Source: Pleurocapsa sp. PCC 7327
Lineage (GTDB): Bacteria > Cyanobacteriota > Cyanobacteriia > Cyanobacteriales > Microcystaceae
Reading direction: 5' to 3'
Assembly (NCBI RefSeq): GCF_000317025.1
Contig: NC_019689.1
Coordinates: 4,697,501 to 4,761,500 of the forward strand
Length of the DNA stretch: 64,000 bases
Positions 1-8,165 of this stretch are shown here, in pieces. Under the pieces are notes generated by a model that saw only the letters and a program-made list of their open reading frames with translations, made no database searches and had not been told where the DNA came from. A program made the position numbers and the translations under genes. Every line of letters starts with the position of its first letter. Position 1 is the stretch's first letter.

Positions 1-846
1 AGATATTTTGATGAAGATGGAACGAAAGCTATATTAAATTATTTTGGCGAGATTTTACAACCTGAATTTACGCTTGCCGATGCGATTGATAAAGGGGCAT
101 TAGTTCGCTATTATTACCATCCTATTTTAGTAGAATTAACGCTATCAGAAGCTTTAACTTATGCTAAATTGACGCAACGAATTGGTTGGGCATTAGAAGA
201 TAACGCGGATTGGACAAAAAATGAGATGTTAACTTCATTATTGATGCAGCGATCGCGTTTAGTTGGCGCAGCAGCGAATAAATTAGAAGCTTTGCGAAAT
301 TTAATGGTTAAACGCTTGCATACTCGCCATACACTTTTTTATTGCGGCGACGGGTATGTCGATAATTCTTCTTCTGCGATTTATAGCCGTCAATTAGAAG
401 CCGTGACGCGCATTTTAGGGACAGAATTAGGCTATCGAGTTAATACTTATACTGCTCAAACGCCACTAGAAGAAAGAGAAAAAATGCGACAACAATTTGA
501 AAGCGGAGAGTTACAAGGTTTAGTTGCGATTCGCTGTTTAGATGAAGGAGTCGATATTCCCGCCATTCAAAACGCCGTAATCTTAGCCAGTACCGGAAAT
601 CCCCGTCAATTTATTCAGCGTCGGGGGAGAATCTTGCGTCCTCATCCCGGTAAAACCCATGCAACCTTATTTGATACGATCGTTATGCCACCAGAATTAG
701 ATCGAGAAATTTGGGAAGTCGAACGCAATTTATTGCGAAAGGAATTAAAGCGTTTTATTGAGTTTGCCAATTTAGCCGATAATGCTGAAGAAGCTAAAGC
801 AAAATTAAAAATCGTTCAAGAGAAATATGATTTGTTAGATAGTTAA
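1..846 (+). CDS. SF2 DEAD/DEAH-box helicase, C-terminal part (partial)
   Basis: The frame is open from the first base, so this is the 281-residue C-terminal end of a longer protein whose start lies upstream. It carries the second RecA-like domain of superfamily 2 helicases: a motif V-like DEGVDIP near residues 181-187 and the arginine-finger motif QRRGRILR near 206-213. The fragment resembles type III restriction/COG1061-type helicases that move on duplex DNA using ATP. Motifs I to III lie outside the window, so whether it belongs to a defence operon or a repair system cannot be judged. Helicase identity is secure; the role is open. Confidence 0.85.
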   Translation, partial: RYFDEDGTKAILNYFGEILQPEFTLADAIDKGALVRYYYHPILVELTLSEALTYAKLTQRIGWALEDNADWTKNEMLTSLLMQRSRLVGAAANKLEALRNLMVKRLHTRHTLFYCGDGYVDNSSSAIYSRQLEAVTRILGTELGYRVNTYTAQTPLEEREKMRQQFESGELQGLVAIRCLDEGVDIPAIQNAVILASTGNPRQFIQRRGRILRPHPGKTHATLFDTIVMPPELDREIWEVERNLLRKELKRFIEFANLADNAEEAKAKLKIVQEKYDLLDS

Positions 847-930
847 TAGTTCATGGTTAGTCGTTACTTGATAGCAATTATTTGTATTTTTCCACTAACT
901 AATAACCAATAACTAATATAACAACTAATC
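843..930. repeat. Inverted ACTAAC-type repeat between convergent genes
   Basis: The left half reads as GGTTAGT-type and the right half as ACTAACTAATAACC-type, so the stretch between the helicase stop and the Anbu stop could fold as a loose stem-loop. The same words recur at 12251, 37230 and 51904 and, in another layout, at 24184, 35251 and 44330. It overlaps the last codons of the Anbu gene. Confidence 0.6.
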
Positions 931-1707
931 AATCAAAATATCTTCTACAGATGCTTCGGTTTCGCGCTGCCATTCTATATTCGGCATTGCTTCAAATGCT
1001 TGGCGAACAAAGTCTTCCCATAACTTGCGTATCTTAGCTAAATAGGGATCTCCCAAGCGCAACTCTAAGGTATGGCGAACGACCAAACTGTCAGCTTTGT
1101 ACATGACTAAATTAATCGGCGGACCGACAGAAATGTTAGATTTCATCGTCGAGTCGATTGACAGGAGAGCGCACTTAGCGATCGCTTCTAGCGGTGTATC
1201 GTAAGTAATCGTGCGATCGAGAATGGGTTTGCCGTATTTAGTTTCTCCAATTTGTAAAAATGGCGTTTCTTTGGTTGCCTGAATAAAGTTTCCCTGAGGA
1301 TAAATTAAGTAAAGCTGGGGTTCCTCCCCTTTAACTTGTCCTCCCAAGAGAAAGTTACATTGAAAATCAATATTATCCCTTTCTAACCATTGGCGATCGC
1401 GATCTTGAATCTGCCGACTTTTATGACCGATATAGCGAGCAATATCATACATACTGGAAAGATTATGCAGATTCACTTCCTCGTGGTTTTGAATATCTCG
1501 CCGTAATTCAGCAATCACCCCCTGCGTCATCGAGAGATTTCCAGAAGTGCAAATCAAAAGCACTCGTTCTCCCGGTACGGAAAAATCGAAGAGTTTTTTG
1601 TAAGCAGAAATATAATCAACTCCAGCATTAGTCCGAGAGTCTGCTGCAATCACGATCCCAAAGCAATTAATGATTCCCAAACAGTATGTCACGCCTCTAA
1701 AATCCAT
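925..1707 (-). CDS. Anbu-type proteasome-like Ntn hydrolase
   Basis: This is a bacterial homologue of proteasome beta subunits (Anbu, COG3484), an N-terminal-nucleophile hydrolase fold that forms open ring or helical assemblies. The N-terminal TYCLGI followed by AADSRTNAGVD matches the family, in which the Thr following the initiator Met is the proposed nucleophile. The longest frame begins with ATG at 1707, but codon 6 is a GTG directly before the Thr codon. Starting at 1692 gives the expected Met-Thr N-terminus and no extension, and I think that start is more likely. Anbu is often linked to genes for an alpha-E protein, an ATP-grasp protein and a transglutaminase; none lie here. Confidence 0.85.
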   Translation of the reverse strand: MDFRGVTYCLGIINCFGIVIAADSRTNAGVDYISAYKKLFDFSVPGERVLLICTSGNLSMTQGVIAELRRDIQNHEEVNLHNLSSMYDIARYIGHKSRQIQDRDRQWLERDNIDFQCNFLLGGQVKGEEPQLYLIYPQGNFIQATKETPFLQIGETKYGKPILDRTITYDTPLEAIAKCALLSIDSTMKSNISVGPPINLVMYKADSLVVRHTLELRLGDPYLAKIRKLWEDFVRQAFEAMPNIEWQRETEASVEDILID

Positions 1708-1876
1708 CTAGAGCTACCAACGGTTATTCTATCTTTCTTTAATGCAACAAGAGGACGGTCAATTTATTGACTGGTGAATTGTTGCCAAGAGCAAACATCG
1801 CGCTACTCTATATATCTACACAGTTAACAGCTACAATTGTAGAATTTAAAATAGGAAAATGCGATCGAGGTCAAAA

Positions 1877-2447
1877 ATGCTTACTCTTACTTACGAGTAC
1901 AAATTGAAACCAACCCAAAAAAACAAATAGCGGTGAGCGAGAGTTAGCCAGCTTTTTTAAAGGCTGGTATTCGAGCGAACTTAGGGGTTTTAACCTCGTT
2001 ACCGAGTGAGGATTAACTCAATGATTAAAATTAAAAGACGGGCAAATATTTTTTCTCTTGGAAAGTAAGTTAAAAAAATCAAATAGGCACAGTAATTTTT
2101 GGCTGAAATGTTGGTAACAAAAATGAAATTAATTTAGGAAAAAAGACGGAGCGGGAATTCGTATAGATTCCGACGGCTAAATTAAAATCCCGTATTGCTC
2201 AGTTGTGCAAACAATACGGGATTCAATTTGTTGAAACCGAAGAAAGCTATTCTTCAAAGTCCTCATACTTAGATAATGACGAGCTACCTATTTTCGGTGC
2301 GAAACCCGAAGGGTGGCAACCATCAAGTAAAAGAGGCAAGAAAATTAAAGGTAAGCCGAAAAATCTTGGTAGAGGTGGATATCTTATACCGCACAAGGCT
2401 TTAAGGTCAATTCAGACGCTAATGCCAGTGCTAATATCATGAAATAA
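1877..2447 (+). pseudogene. tnpB: Decayed IS605-family tnpB (RNA-guided nuclease transposase)
   Basis: An N-terminal remnant starts at 1877 (MLTLTYEYKLKPTQK) and hits a stop at 1928-1930. The middle of the gene, including the first RuvC Asp, is missing. From about 2130 a C-terminal part resumes (NLGKK, then IPTAKLKSRIAQLCKQYGIQF, ETEESY and YLDNDELP), with an in-frame TAG at 2164-2166. Near 2390 the frame shifts, after which a second frame gives the final RuvC motif DANASANIMK and a stop at 2445-2447. TnpB is the RNA-guided nuclease of IS200/IS605 elements. Deletion, nonsense codon and frameshift together make this copy inactive. No tnpA is seen. Confidence 0.85.
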
Positions 2448-2580
2448 AGTAGCAACACAGGTTTTTTGAAGTATGTGTGACAGACACCAGAGCATTGAGG
2501 AGCCGTGTAATGGGGAAACCATTACGCACGGTTTTGAAGACCAGTGGGACTGGTAACAGTCTCACTGAGTTTAATCACCG
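2448..2580 (+). ncRNA. Putative IS605 right end / omega-RNA scaffold
   Basis: Directly after the tnpB relic lie two well-formed stems. In the first, CCGTG (503-507 of the 2000s) pairs with CACGG (527-531) and TAATGG (508-513) with CCATTA (519-524), closing on a GGAAA loop. In the second, 2542-2552 pairs with 2557-2567 over 11 bp, with one G-U, on a GTAA tetraloop. A structured transcript at the tnpB 3' end is what the TnpB guide (omega/reRNA) looks like. The CCGTG...CACGGTT hairpin also resembles a motif found in group II introns, so that alternative stays open. The element end, and hence the guide start, is probably near the GAGTTTAATC at 2566-2575. Confidence 0.5.
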
Positions 2581-2673
2581 ATAATTAATTATCTGGGGTA
2601 GTCTTCACCCTTTTTTTATCCTTCCTCTTTTATACTGTTTCCCTCGATGGCGATCGCTACCTTCTAATTGAGT

Positions 2674-3978
2674 ATGTCTTTAACCATGCACCAGCGACAT
2701 CGGATGACAATTACTTTTCTTATTAGCTTGCAGGTCGTTGCTTCTCGTTGTTCGTACCTTTTAGGTGCGCTTTTGTTCGGGCTAACTTACTCGCTTGGGT
2801 TGGCTAGCGCTTGTCTGGCTCAAGCTCCCCCATCGCCGCCCCAGTCCCAATCGCCAGAAGACTCGCTGCCAACCCTTCCCAACGCGGGGCGACCAGACGC
2901 CCAAACGCCTCAAGTTCAACCGTCGCCGACGCAACCCGCTCCCGTGCCTTCTCCCTCGCCAACCTTTAGACGAGGAGATTTACCTCCCGAAACCAACTCG
3001 ACCCCCGTCTATGAGGAGAGAGAATCCAGACCTTTTAGAACCTATCGACTGGCGATCGGCGATGGCATTAATGTTAACGTAATTGATTTTCCAGAGTTTA
3101 ATTTTGCAGGAACTATCGACAGCGAGGGAAACATTTTTGTCCCAATTCTCGGCAAAGTTCCTGTGGTTGGACTGACCCTCCAAGAAGTGGAAACCAAAAT
3201 TGCCTACGAGCTAAGTCGTCGCTTCCTTAAAGAAGAACCAGAGATCGCTGCCACCCTTGTAGGCGCGCGCCCGGTTCAGCTGACCCTTTTGGGAGAAGTC
3301 GTGAGACCGGGATTTTATACCCTACCTCCGCAAACATCTCTCGTATCGATTTTGCTCTCAGCCGGAGGAGCAACATCAAAAGCCGATCTCAGATCGATCG
3401 TCATTCGCCGCTCTTTGGTCGATGGAACGGTTTTGGAAGAAAAAGTCGATCTGTATACGCCTTTAATCAAAGGAGAAAAAGCGCCAGACGTACAGCTTCA
3501 GGGGGGAGATACGGTGATCGTCTCGAGACTGGAATTCGGTCAAGAACAAGGCTACGATCGCAACTTACTCGCTCGTACCAATCTGGTTCAGCCCAGCATT
3601 ACCGTTCGCATCCTAGCGCCCAATCTCGATGGGGCAGGAATCAGCTTGCGCAATCTCAACGTCCCTAGCGGCAGCACCTTCCTAGACGTAGTAGCTAGTC
3701 TTCCCGCCGCCGATACCTTGCGAGTTAACTTTGATGAAGTCACTTTGTTGCGCTTCGACCCAGAAAAAGGTAGAGTAGTCACTCAAACGCTCAGTCCTAC
3801 AAGCACTGTCGAAGGAGATACCGCTCAAAATATTCCACTCCAGGAGCAGGATGTTATCGTCGTCAGTCGCACCTTGCTCGGCGAGATTCTCTCTGCTTTT
3901 CGAACTCTGACCCAACCCATTCGAGATGTTTTTGGTTTTTCTGACTTTATTTTCGACCTCCCGAATCGATTTGATTAA
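2674..3978 (+). CDS. Polysaccharide export protein (Wza-like, SLBB)
   Basis: Periplasmic/outer-membrane component of capsule or exopolysaccharide export. It has a long N-terminal export signal (hydrophobic stretch near residues 28-48 ending ACLAQA), a Pro/Gln/Ser-rich linker to about residue 95, a Poly_export domain starting YRLAIGD (about 118-205), an SLBB domain (about 208-285) and a second SLBB-like region near 310-400. A TTG lies two codons upstream, but ATG at 2674 is preferred. The signal contains ASAC, so lipoprotein processing as in E. coli Wza is possible but not a perfect lipobox. The wzc-like gene follows after 127 bases, fitting a Wza-Wzc export pair. Confidence 0.9.
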   Translation: MSLTMHQRHRMTITFLISLQVVASRCSYLLGALLFGLTYSLGLASACLAQAPPSPPQSQSPEDSLPTLPNAGRPDAQTPQVQPSPTQPAPVPSPSPTFRRGDLPPETNSTPVYEERESRPFRTYRLAIGDGINVNVIDFPEFNFAGTIDSEGNIFVPILGKVPVVGLTLQEVETKIAYELSRRFLKEEPEIAATLVGARPVQLTLLGEVVRPGFYTLPPQTSLVSILLSAGGATSKADLRSIVIRRSLVDGTVLEEKVDLYTPLIKGEKAPDVQLQGGDTVIVSRLEFGQEQGYDRNLLARTNLVQPSITVRILAPNLDGAGISLRNLNVPSGSTFLDVVASLPAADTLRVNFDEVTLLRFDPEKGRVVTQTLSPTSTVEGDTAQNIPLQEQDVIVVSRTLLGEILSAFRTLTQPIRDVFGFSDFIFDLPNRFD

Positions 3979-4105
3979 TTTTAAGCGCCATCTTCTGACC
4001 CGCTTTGTTTGGGCAAACGTTAGCCAGTCGCTTAAAAAATCGTCTCAATTTCCTTCATCAGACAACCGTTAAATTAAAATAGATGCAACTACTAAGTTCG
4101 ATTTG

Positions 4106-6319
4106 ATGGCTATGGCTTCAACTCCACCTATTGTCAAACGCTATTTAATTGCCTTTGGACAGTACAATTGGCTGGGATTTCTGCTTTTTGCTTTGGCAGT
4201 AGGGGTTTCAGGAATTGTAGCTTTTCAGCCGCCGCCGCAGCCCCCCCGTCCTACTTACAAAGCAATAGGACAATTAGCCTATCGCATTCCGCCACCAACG
4301 TTTACTGCGACTGGAAGCCAGCTTCAAGAACAGGGGCGAACCATTAACCGAGATGCGTTGCTCTCCGTTAGAGTGCTTCAGAGAGTCGCTGAAAAATTAA
4401 ACCTAACTGCCGACCAGATTTTAGAAATCCGCGATAAAAGACTGCAAATTAGCTTTCCCGGCGAAGGACAGCCAGAGGGGAAAGGAACAACAACTGCCCA
4501 ATCGCAGGCGATCTCGTTGGAATATACCGATCCCGAATCTCCCACTCGCGCGACTTTGATTTTAGAAACCTTCATGAAAGAGATGGTCGATTACAGCCGT
4601 TGGCTCAATACCTCCCAGCTACGCGGCAGAATCGAAGCCCTCACGGCACGATTGGGACAGGTACAAAACGATCTCACCAGAGCTGAAGAGAAATTTTATC
4701 GCTATATTTCTAGAGAAGGCTCGGATTTATTAGCCGTTCAAGATGGCAGCTTATTCAGCGGCATTACAAGCTCTCAGCAACAACAAAGACAAATCCAGCT
4801 GGCGCTACAGGAAATTGACGGTCAAATGGCTAGCCTGTCCAAGCAATTAGGCTTGACGGCAGATCAAGCGTATACGTCTTCTGCGCTGAGTGCCGACCCG
4901 ATTATTGCCAATCTGCGGGCGAGAATCTTAGAAAATGAGCTGCAACTCGTGCGTTTGGAGCAAGATTTGCGACCGGAACACCCGACCATCGTCAAGCTAC
5001 GCAAAGACCAGGTGGTCAATAATACCCTCCTGCAACAACGCGCTCAAGAATTAATCGGTCGCGACGGGATTTTAAAACCCTTACCCGATCGAATTCGCAA
5101 AGACAGCAATCTCGATCCGGCAAGACAGCAATTGGCTAACCAGTTAGTTGCCCTGCAAACGCAGCGAGAAGGATTGCTCAACCAACTTACCTCGATTGTC
5201 AAGACCGAACAGGAGTTGCGACAGCAGTACGAAAGATTTCCCGATAAGCAATTGCAGCAAGCGCGTTTGGTTCAAAATGTCGAGTTTCAACGGGTAATCT
5301 ACCAAAATATTCTGACTGCTCTGGCCGATGCTCAGTCGGCTGAGGCAGAAACGGCTAGCAGCTTGGCGATCGCGCAAGAACCTGTCGTTGCCCCACCTGG
5401 CTCCTACACGCCAAGAGCAGCTAATGTCTTGCTGATTCTGGCTGCGGGTGCTGGTATTGGTTTAGTAGTCGGCGCTGGGGTGATCTTCTTGCTGGCAATG
5501 GTGGACGATCGCTTGCATACGCCCCAAGAATTGCGCGATACGGTATCGGATAAAGAATTCCCAGTGCTGGGACAATTGCCACTGATGCCTATCGAGGAAG
5601 GAAGCGAGAGACGCCGCCCGATTCTACTGGATGCCGAGTCCCCCTATTTGCCCTACTACGAGCGATTCCGCAGCAATATTCGCCGTCTGGCTTCGGAATC
5701 TTGTAAGGTTATTTTAATCACCAGTATCGCTGGCGACGAAGGAAAAACCGTTACGGCTTATAATCTCGCGATCGCTTCGGCACTAGCTGGCAAGCGGACG
5801 CTTTTAGTGGAAGCCGACTTGCGCAGCCGTTCTAAGGCTAGCGTCCTGCAAGTAACGCTCGACCTCGAAGCAGCGCTCGAACCTTTGCGCTATTACGCCA
5901 ATCGCGGCGAAGCGATCAATTTGGTGCCGACGATCGAAAACTTGTATATCCTGCCCGGTCCCGGTCCTCAGAGACGAGCAGCAGCCATTATCGAGTCCAG
6001 CGAACTGCAACTGCTGCTAAAAGATGCGAAGGGTCGCTATGACATGGTTATCGTCGATACGCCATCGCTGTCGCGCTGCAACGACGCCCTCTTACTCGAA
6101 CCGCTCACCGATGGATTGATTCTCGTCACCCGACCCGGACTGACCCGTTCTAGCTTGTTAAACGAAGCGCTCGACCAGTTTACAGAGGCAGAAGTATCGG
6201 TTCTGGGCGTTGTTATCAACGGCGTTGAAGGACTGAATCCCATCTCGCCCACGCAACTAGAGACGGTAGATTCCGAAGAAGCCGGATCGGACGAAGAGGG
6301 GACTAGAGTGGGCGTGTAG
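4106..6319 (+). CDS. Wzc-like chain-length determinant / BY-kinase
   Basis: Inner-membrane co-polymerase controlling exopolysaccharide assembly. Wzz-type TM1 lies near residues 15-36, followed by a large periplasmic coiled-coil region and TM2 near 430-460. The cytoplasmic P-loop domain follows: Walker A-like GDEGKTVTAYN, A' LLVEADLRSRS and Walker B MVIVDTPSL. The usual Asp in A' is Glu here. The C-terminal tail is acidic (DSEEAGSDEEG) and has no tyrosine cluster, so the autophosphorylation typical of BY-kinases may be absent. ATG at 4106 is preferred over a TTG one codon earlier. It pairs with the Wza-like gene upstream and is followed convergently by an ABC exporter. Confidence 0.9.
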   Translation: MAMASTPPIVKRYLIAFGQYNWLGFLLFALAVGVSGIVAFQPPPQPPRPTYKAIGQLAYRIPPPTFTATGSQLQEQGRTINRDALLSVRVLQRVAEKLNLTADQILEIRDKRLQISFPGEGQPEGKGTTTAQSQAISLEYTDPESPTRATLILETFMKEMVDYSRWLNTSQLRGRIEALTARLGQVQNDLTRAEEKFYRYISREGSDLLAVQDGSLFSGITSSQQQQRQIQLALQEIDGQMASLSKQLGLTADQAYTSSALSADPIIANLRARILENELQLVRLEQDLRPEHPTIVKLRKDQVVNNTLLQQRAQELIGRDGILKPLPDRIRKDSNLDPARQQLANQLVALQTQREGLLNQLTSIVKTEQELRQQYERFPDKQLQQARLVQNVEFQRVIYQNILTALADAQSAEAETASSLAIAQEPVVAPPGSYTPRAANVLLILAAGAGIGLVVGAGVIFLLAMVDDRLHTPQELRDTVSDKEFPVLGQLPLMPIEEGSERRRPILLDAESPYLPYYERFRSNIRRLASESCKVILITSIAGDEGKTVTAYNLAIASALAGKRTLLVEADLRSRSKASVLQVTLDLEAALEPLRYYANRGEAINLVPTIENLYILPGPGPQRRAAAIIESSELQLLLKDAKGRYDMVIVDTPSLSRCNDALLLEPLTDGLILVTRPGLTRSSLLNEALDQFTEAEVSVLGVVINGVEGLNPISPTQLETVDSEEAGSDEEGTRVGV

Positions 6320-6327
6320 GCAACGGT

Positions 6328-8055
6328 TTATTGACTGAACTGTTGGGCGTGAAAGCGAGCGTAACGCCCATTTTGGGCTAACAATTGTTCGTGAGTTCCA
6401 GATTCAATAATTTGTCCTTTTTCCAGAACGAGAATGCGATCGGCGCGGCGTACCGTCGCGAGTCGATGGGCAATAACAAAAACGGTGCGTTCTTTCATAA
6501 TGCGATCTAAAGCTTCTTGTACCAAAGCTTCTGACTCCGAATCGAGTGCCGAAGTCGCTTCATCGAGAATTAAAATTCTCGGATTGAGGAGAATTGCCCG
6601 CGCGATCGCAATTCTCTGTCGCTGTCCCCCCGATAAATTGACTCCTCGTTCCCCGACATAGGTGTAATATCCTTGCGATAGCTGGGTCACGAACTGGTGC
6701 GCGTTGGCAATTTTGGCCGCCGATTCGATCGCGTCGAGGTCGAATTCGATTTGACCGAAGGCGATATTTTCGGCGATCGTGCCCGAAAAAAGCATGGTAT
6801 CCTGGGGAACGATCCCGATTTGCCGTCGCAGACTCTTGAGGGTGACATCTTGAATATTAACTCCATCGATAAGGATGTCTCCCGCTTGGGCATTGTAGAA
6901 ACGCGGTAGAAGATTGACTAGGGTGGTTTTTCCCGCACCAGACGCACCCACTAAAGCGATCGTTTCTCCGGGATAGGCAATCAAACTGAGATTTTTGAGA
7001 ACGGGTTTTTCTGGGCAATAGGAAAAATTGACGTGGCGATATTCTACTTTACCTGTAACGGGAGGAAGTGCGATCGCGTCTTTTTTCTCGACGACGGTGG
7101 GTTGAATCTCTAAAAGTTCAAAAATCCGGTCTACAGAAGCCTGTCCCTGTTTGAATTCGTTGTAATTGCTGGTGATAATGGCGATGGGATCGAACAACAT
7201 CACTACAGCCACCAAGTAACTAACAAATTCGCTACCCGTCAGGTTTTTCTGAGAAATTTGCCAACCTGCTAGGAAAAAGAGAAACACGATACTCATTGCT
7301 TGCAGAAAGCCAACCACGACATATTGAAAGGCTTTTAGGCTTTCTGTATGATATTTTGCCCGTCGATTGTGTTCTGCTTCTTGAGCAAAACGTTGAATTT
7401 CATAATTTTCGGCAGCAAAAGCTTGTACTAATCGAATGCCGCTAAAGACTTCGGTGAGTAAGGAAGACAAATTAGATGTTCGTTCCTGACTGCGGCGAGA
7501 AAACTTGACTAACTGCTCTCCAAACGCACCGACTAATAATGTCATTAAAGGTGTGATAATTAAAGCTCCTAGCGTTAATTGCCAGTTGAGATAGAACATG
7601 TAGCCTATGACCACAATGAGTTGCAATACGCAAGGAATAAAAGCATGGAAAAACTTGTAGATAACTTCTCCGATGCGATCGATATCTTCTGTCAGTCGGT
7701 ATGAAAGATCGCCTGTTTTGGTGACTTCAAAGTAATTGAGACTCAATTTTTGTAGATGGCTATAAACTTTGACGCGGATATCGAGGGCAATTTTCAGGGC
7801 AGCTTTTGCCATCAGAGAATCTTGTCCGTATTGGGCCGCACCTCGAACTAAAAACGCGATCGCAATAATTCCTCCCATTTGAGCGATTTTGCCAACATTT
7901 CCCTGTCCGACATATTCTGCAATTTGTCCGGTCAATCGCGCCAGAATCGGCCAGAAAATCGTAAAAACAATCGTACAAACGGCAGCTTGAGCGATCGTTT
8001 GTATTTGAGGACGGAGATAGGGAAGCAGTTGCCAGTAGTTCGATCGCGTTTTCAA
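6328..8055 (-). CDS. ABC exporter, fused permease-ATPase (MsbA/HepA type)
   Basis: Half-size ABC exporter of 575 residues: a six-helix ABC_membrane domain (about 15-300) followed by an ATPase domain with Walker A GASGAGKTTL (about 366-375), signature LSGGQ (about 473), Walker B ILILDEATSALD (about 492-503) and the H-loop VIAHRL. The homodimer would export a lipid, peptide or glycan precursor. Position beside the Wza/Wzc pair suggests an envelope role, as for heterocyst HepA, but the substrate cannot be read from sequence. The start is a TTG with a weak ribosome-binding site. It converges on the wzc-like gene, with 8 bases between the stops. Confidence 0.88.
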   Translation of the reverse strand: MKTRSNYWQLLPYLRPQIQTIAQAAVCTIVFTIFWPILARLTGQIAEYVGQGNVGKIAQMGGIIAIAFLVRGAAQYGQDSLMAKAALKIALDIRVKVYSHLQKLSLNYFEVTKTGDLSYRLTEDIDRIGEVIYKFFHAFIPCVLQLIVVIGYMFYLNWQLTLGALIITPLMTLLVGAFGEQLVKFSRRSQERTSNLSSLLTEVFSGIRLVQAFAAENYEIQRFAQEAEHNRRAKYHTESLKAFQYVVVGFLQAMSIVFLFFLAGWQISQKNLTGSEFVSYLVAVVMLFDPIAIITSNYNEFKQGQASVDRIFELLEIQPTVVEKKDAIALPPVTGKVEYRHVNFSYCPEKPVLKNLSLIAYPGETIALVGASGAGKTTLVNLLPRFYNAQAGDILIDGVNIQDVTLKSLRRQIGIVPQDTMLFSGTIAENIAFGQIEFDLDAIESAAKIANAHQFVTQLSQGYYTYVGERGVNLSGGQRQRIAIARAILLNPRILILDEATSALDSESEALVQEALDRIMKERTVFVIAHRLATVRRADRILVLEKGQIIESGTHEQLLAQNGRYARFHAQQFSQ

Positions 8056-8165
8056 GGCTCGTGGCTCATAAATGGATTGTGTAATAGTCTACAAGAAAGC
8101 TACAAACTTAGTGCTGAGTAGTGGGGCTAATACTGATGCGATCGCCTTGGCAATTAAACCCGTCC

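Noticed and set aside
2448-2580. Complete group II intron
   Set aside because: Only the CCGTG/CACGG hairpin resembles one. No reverse transcriptase, domain V or 5' end is seen, and the tnpB context fits an IS605 right end.
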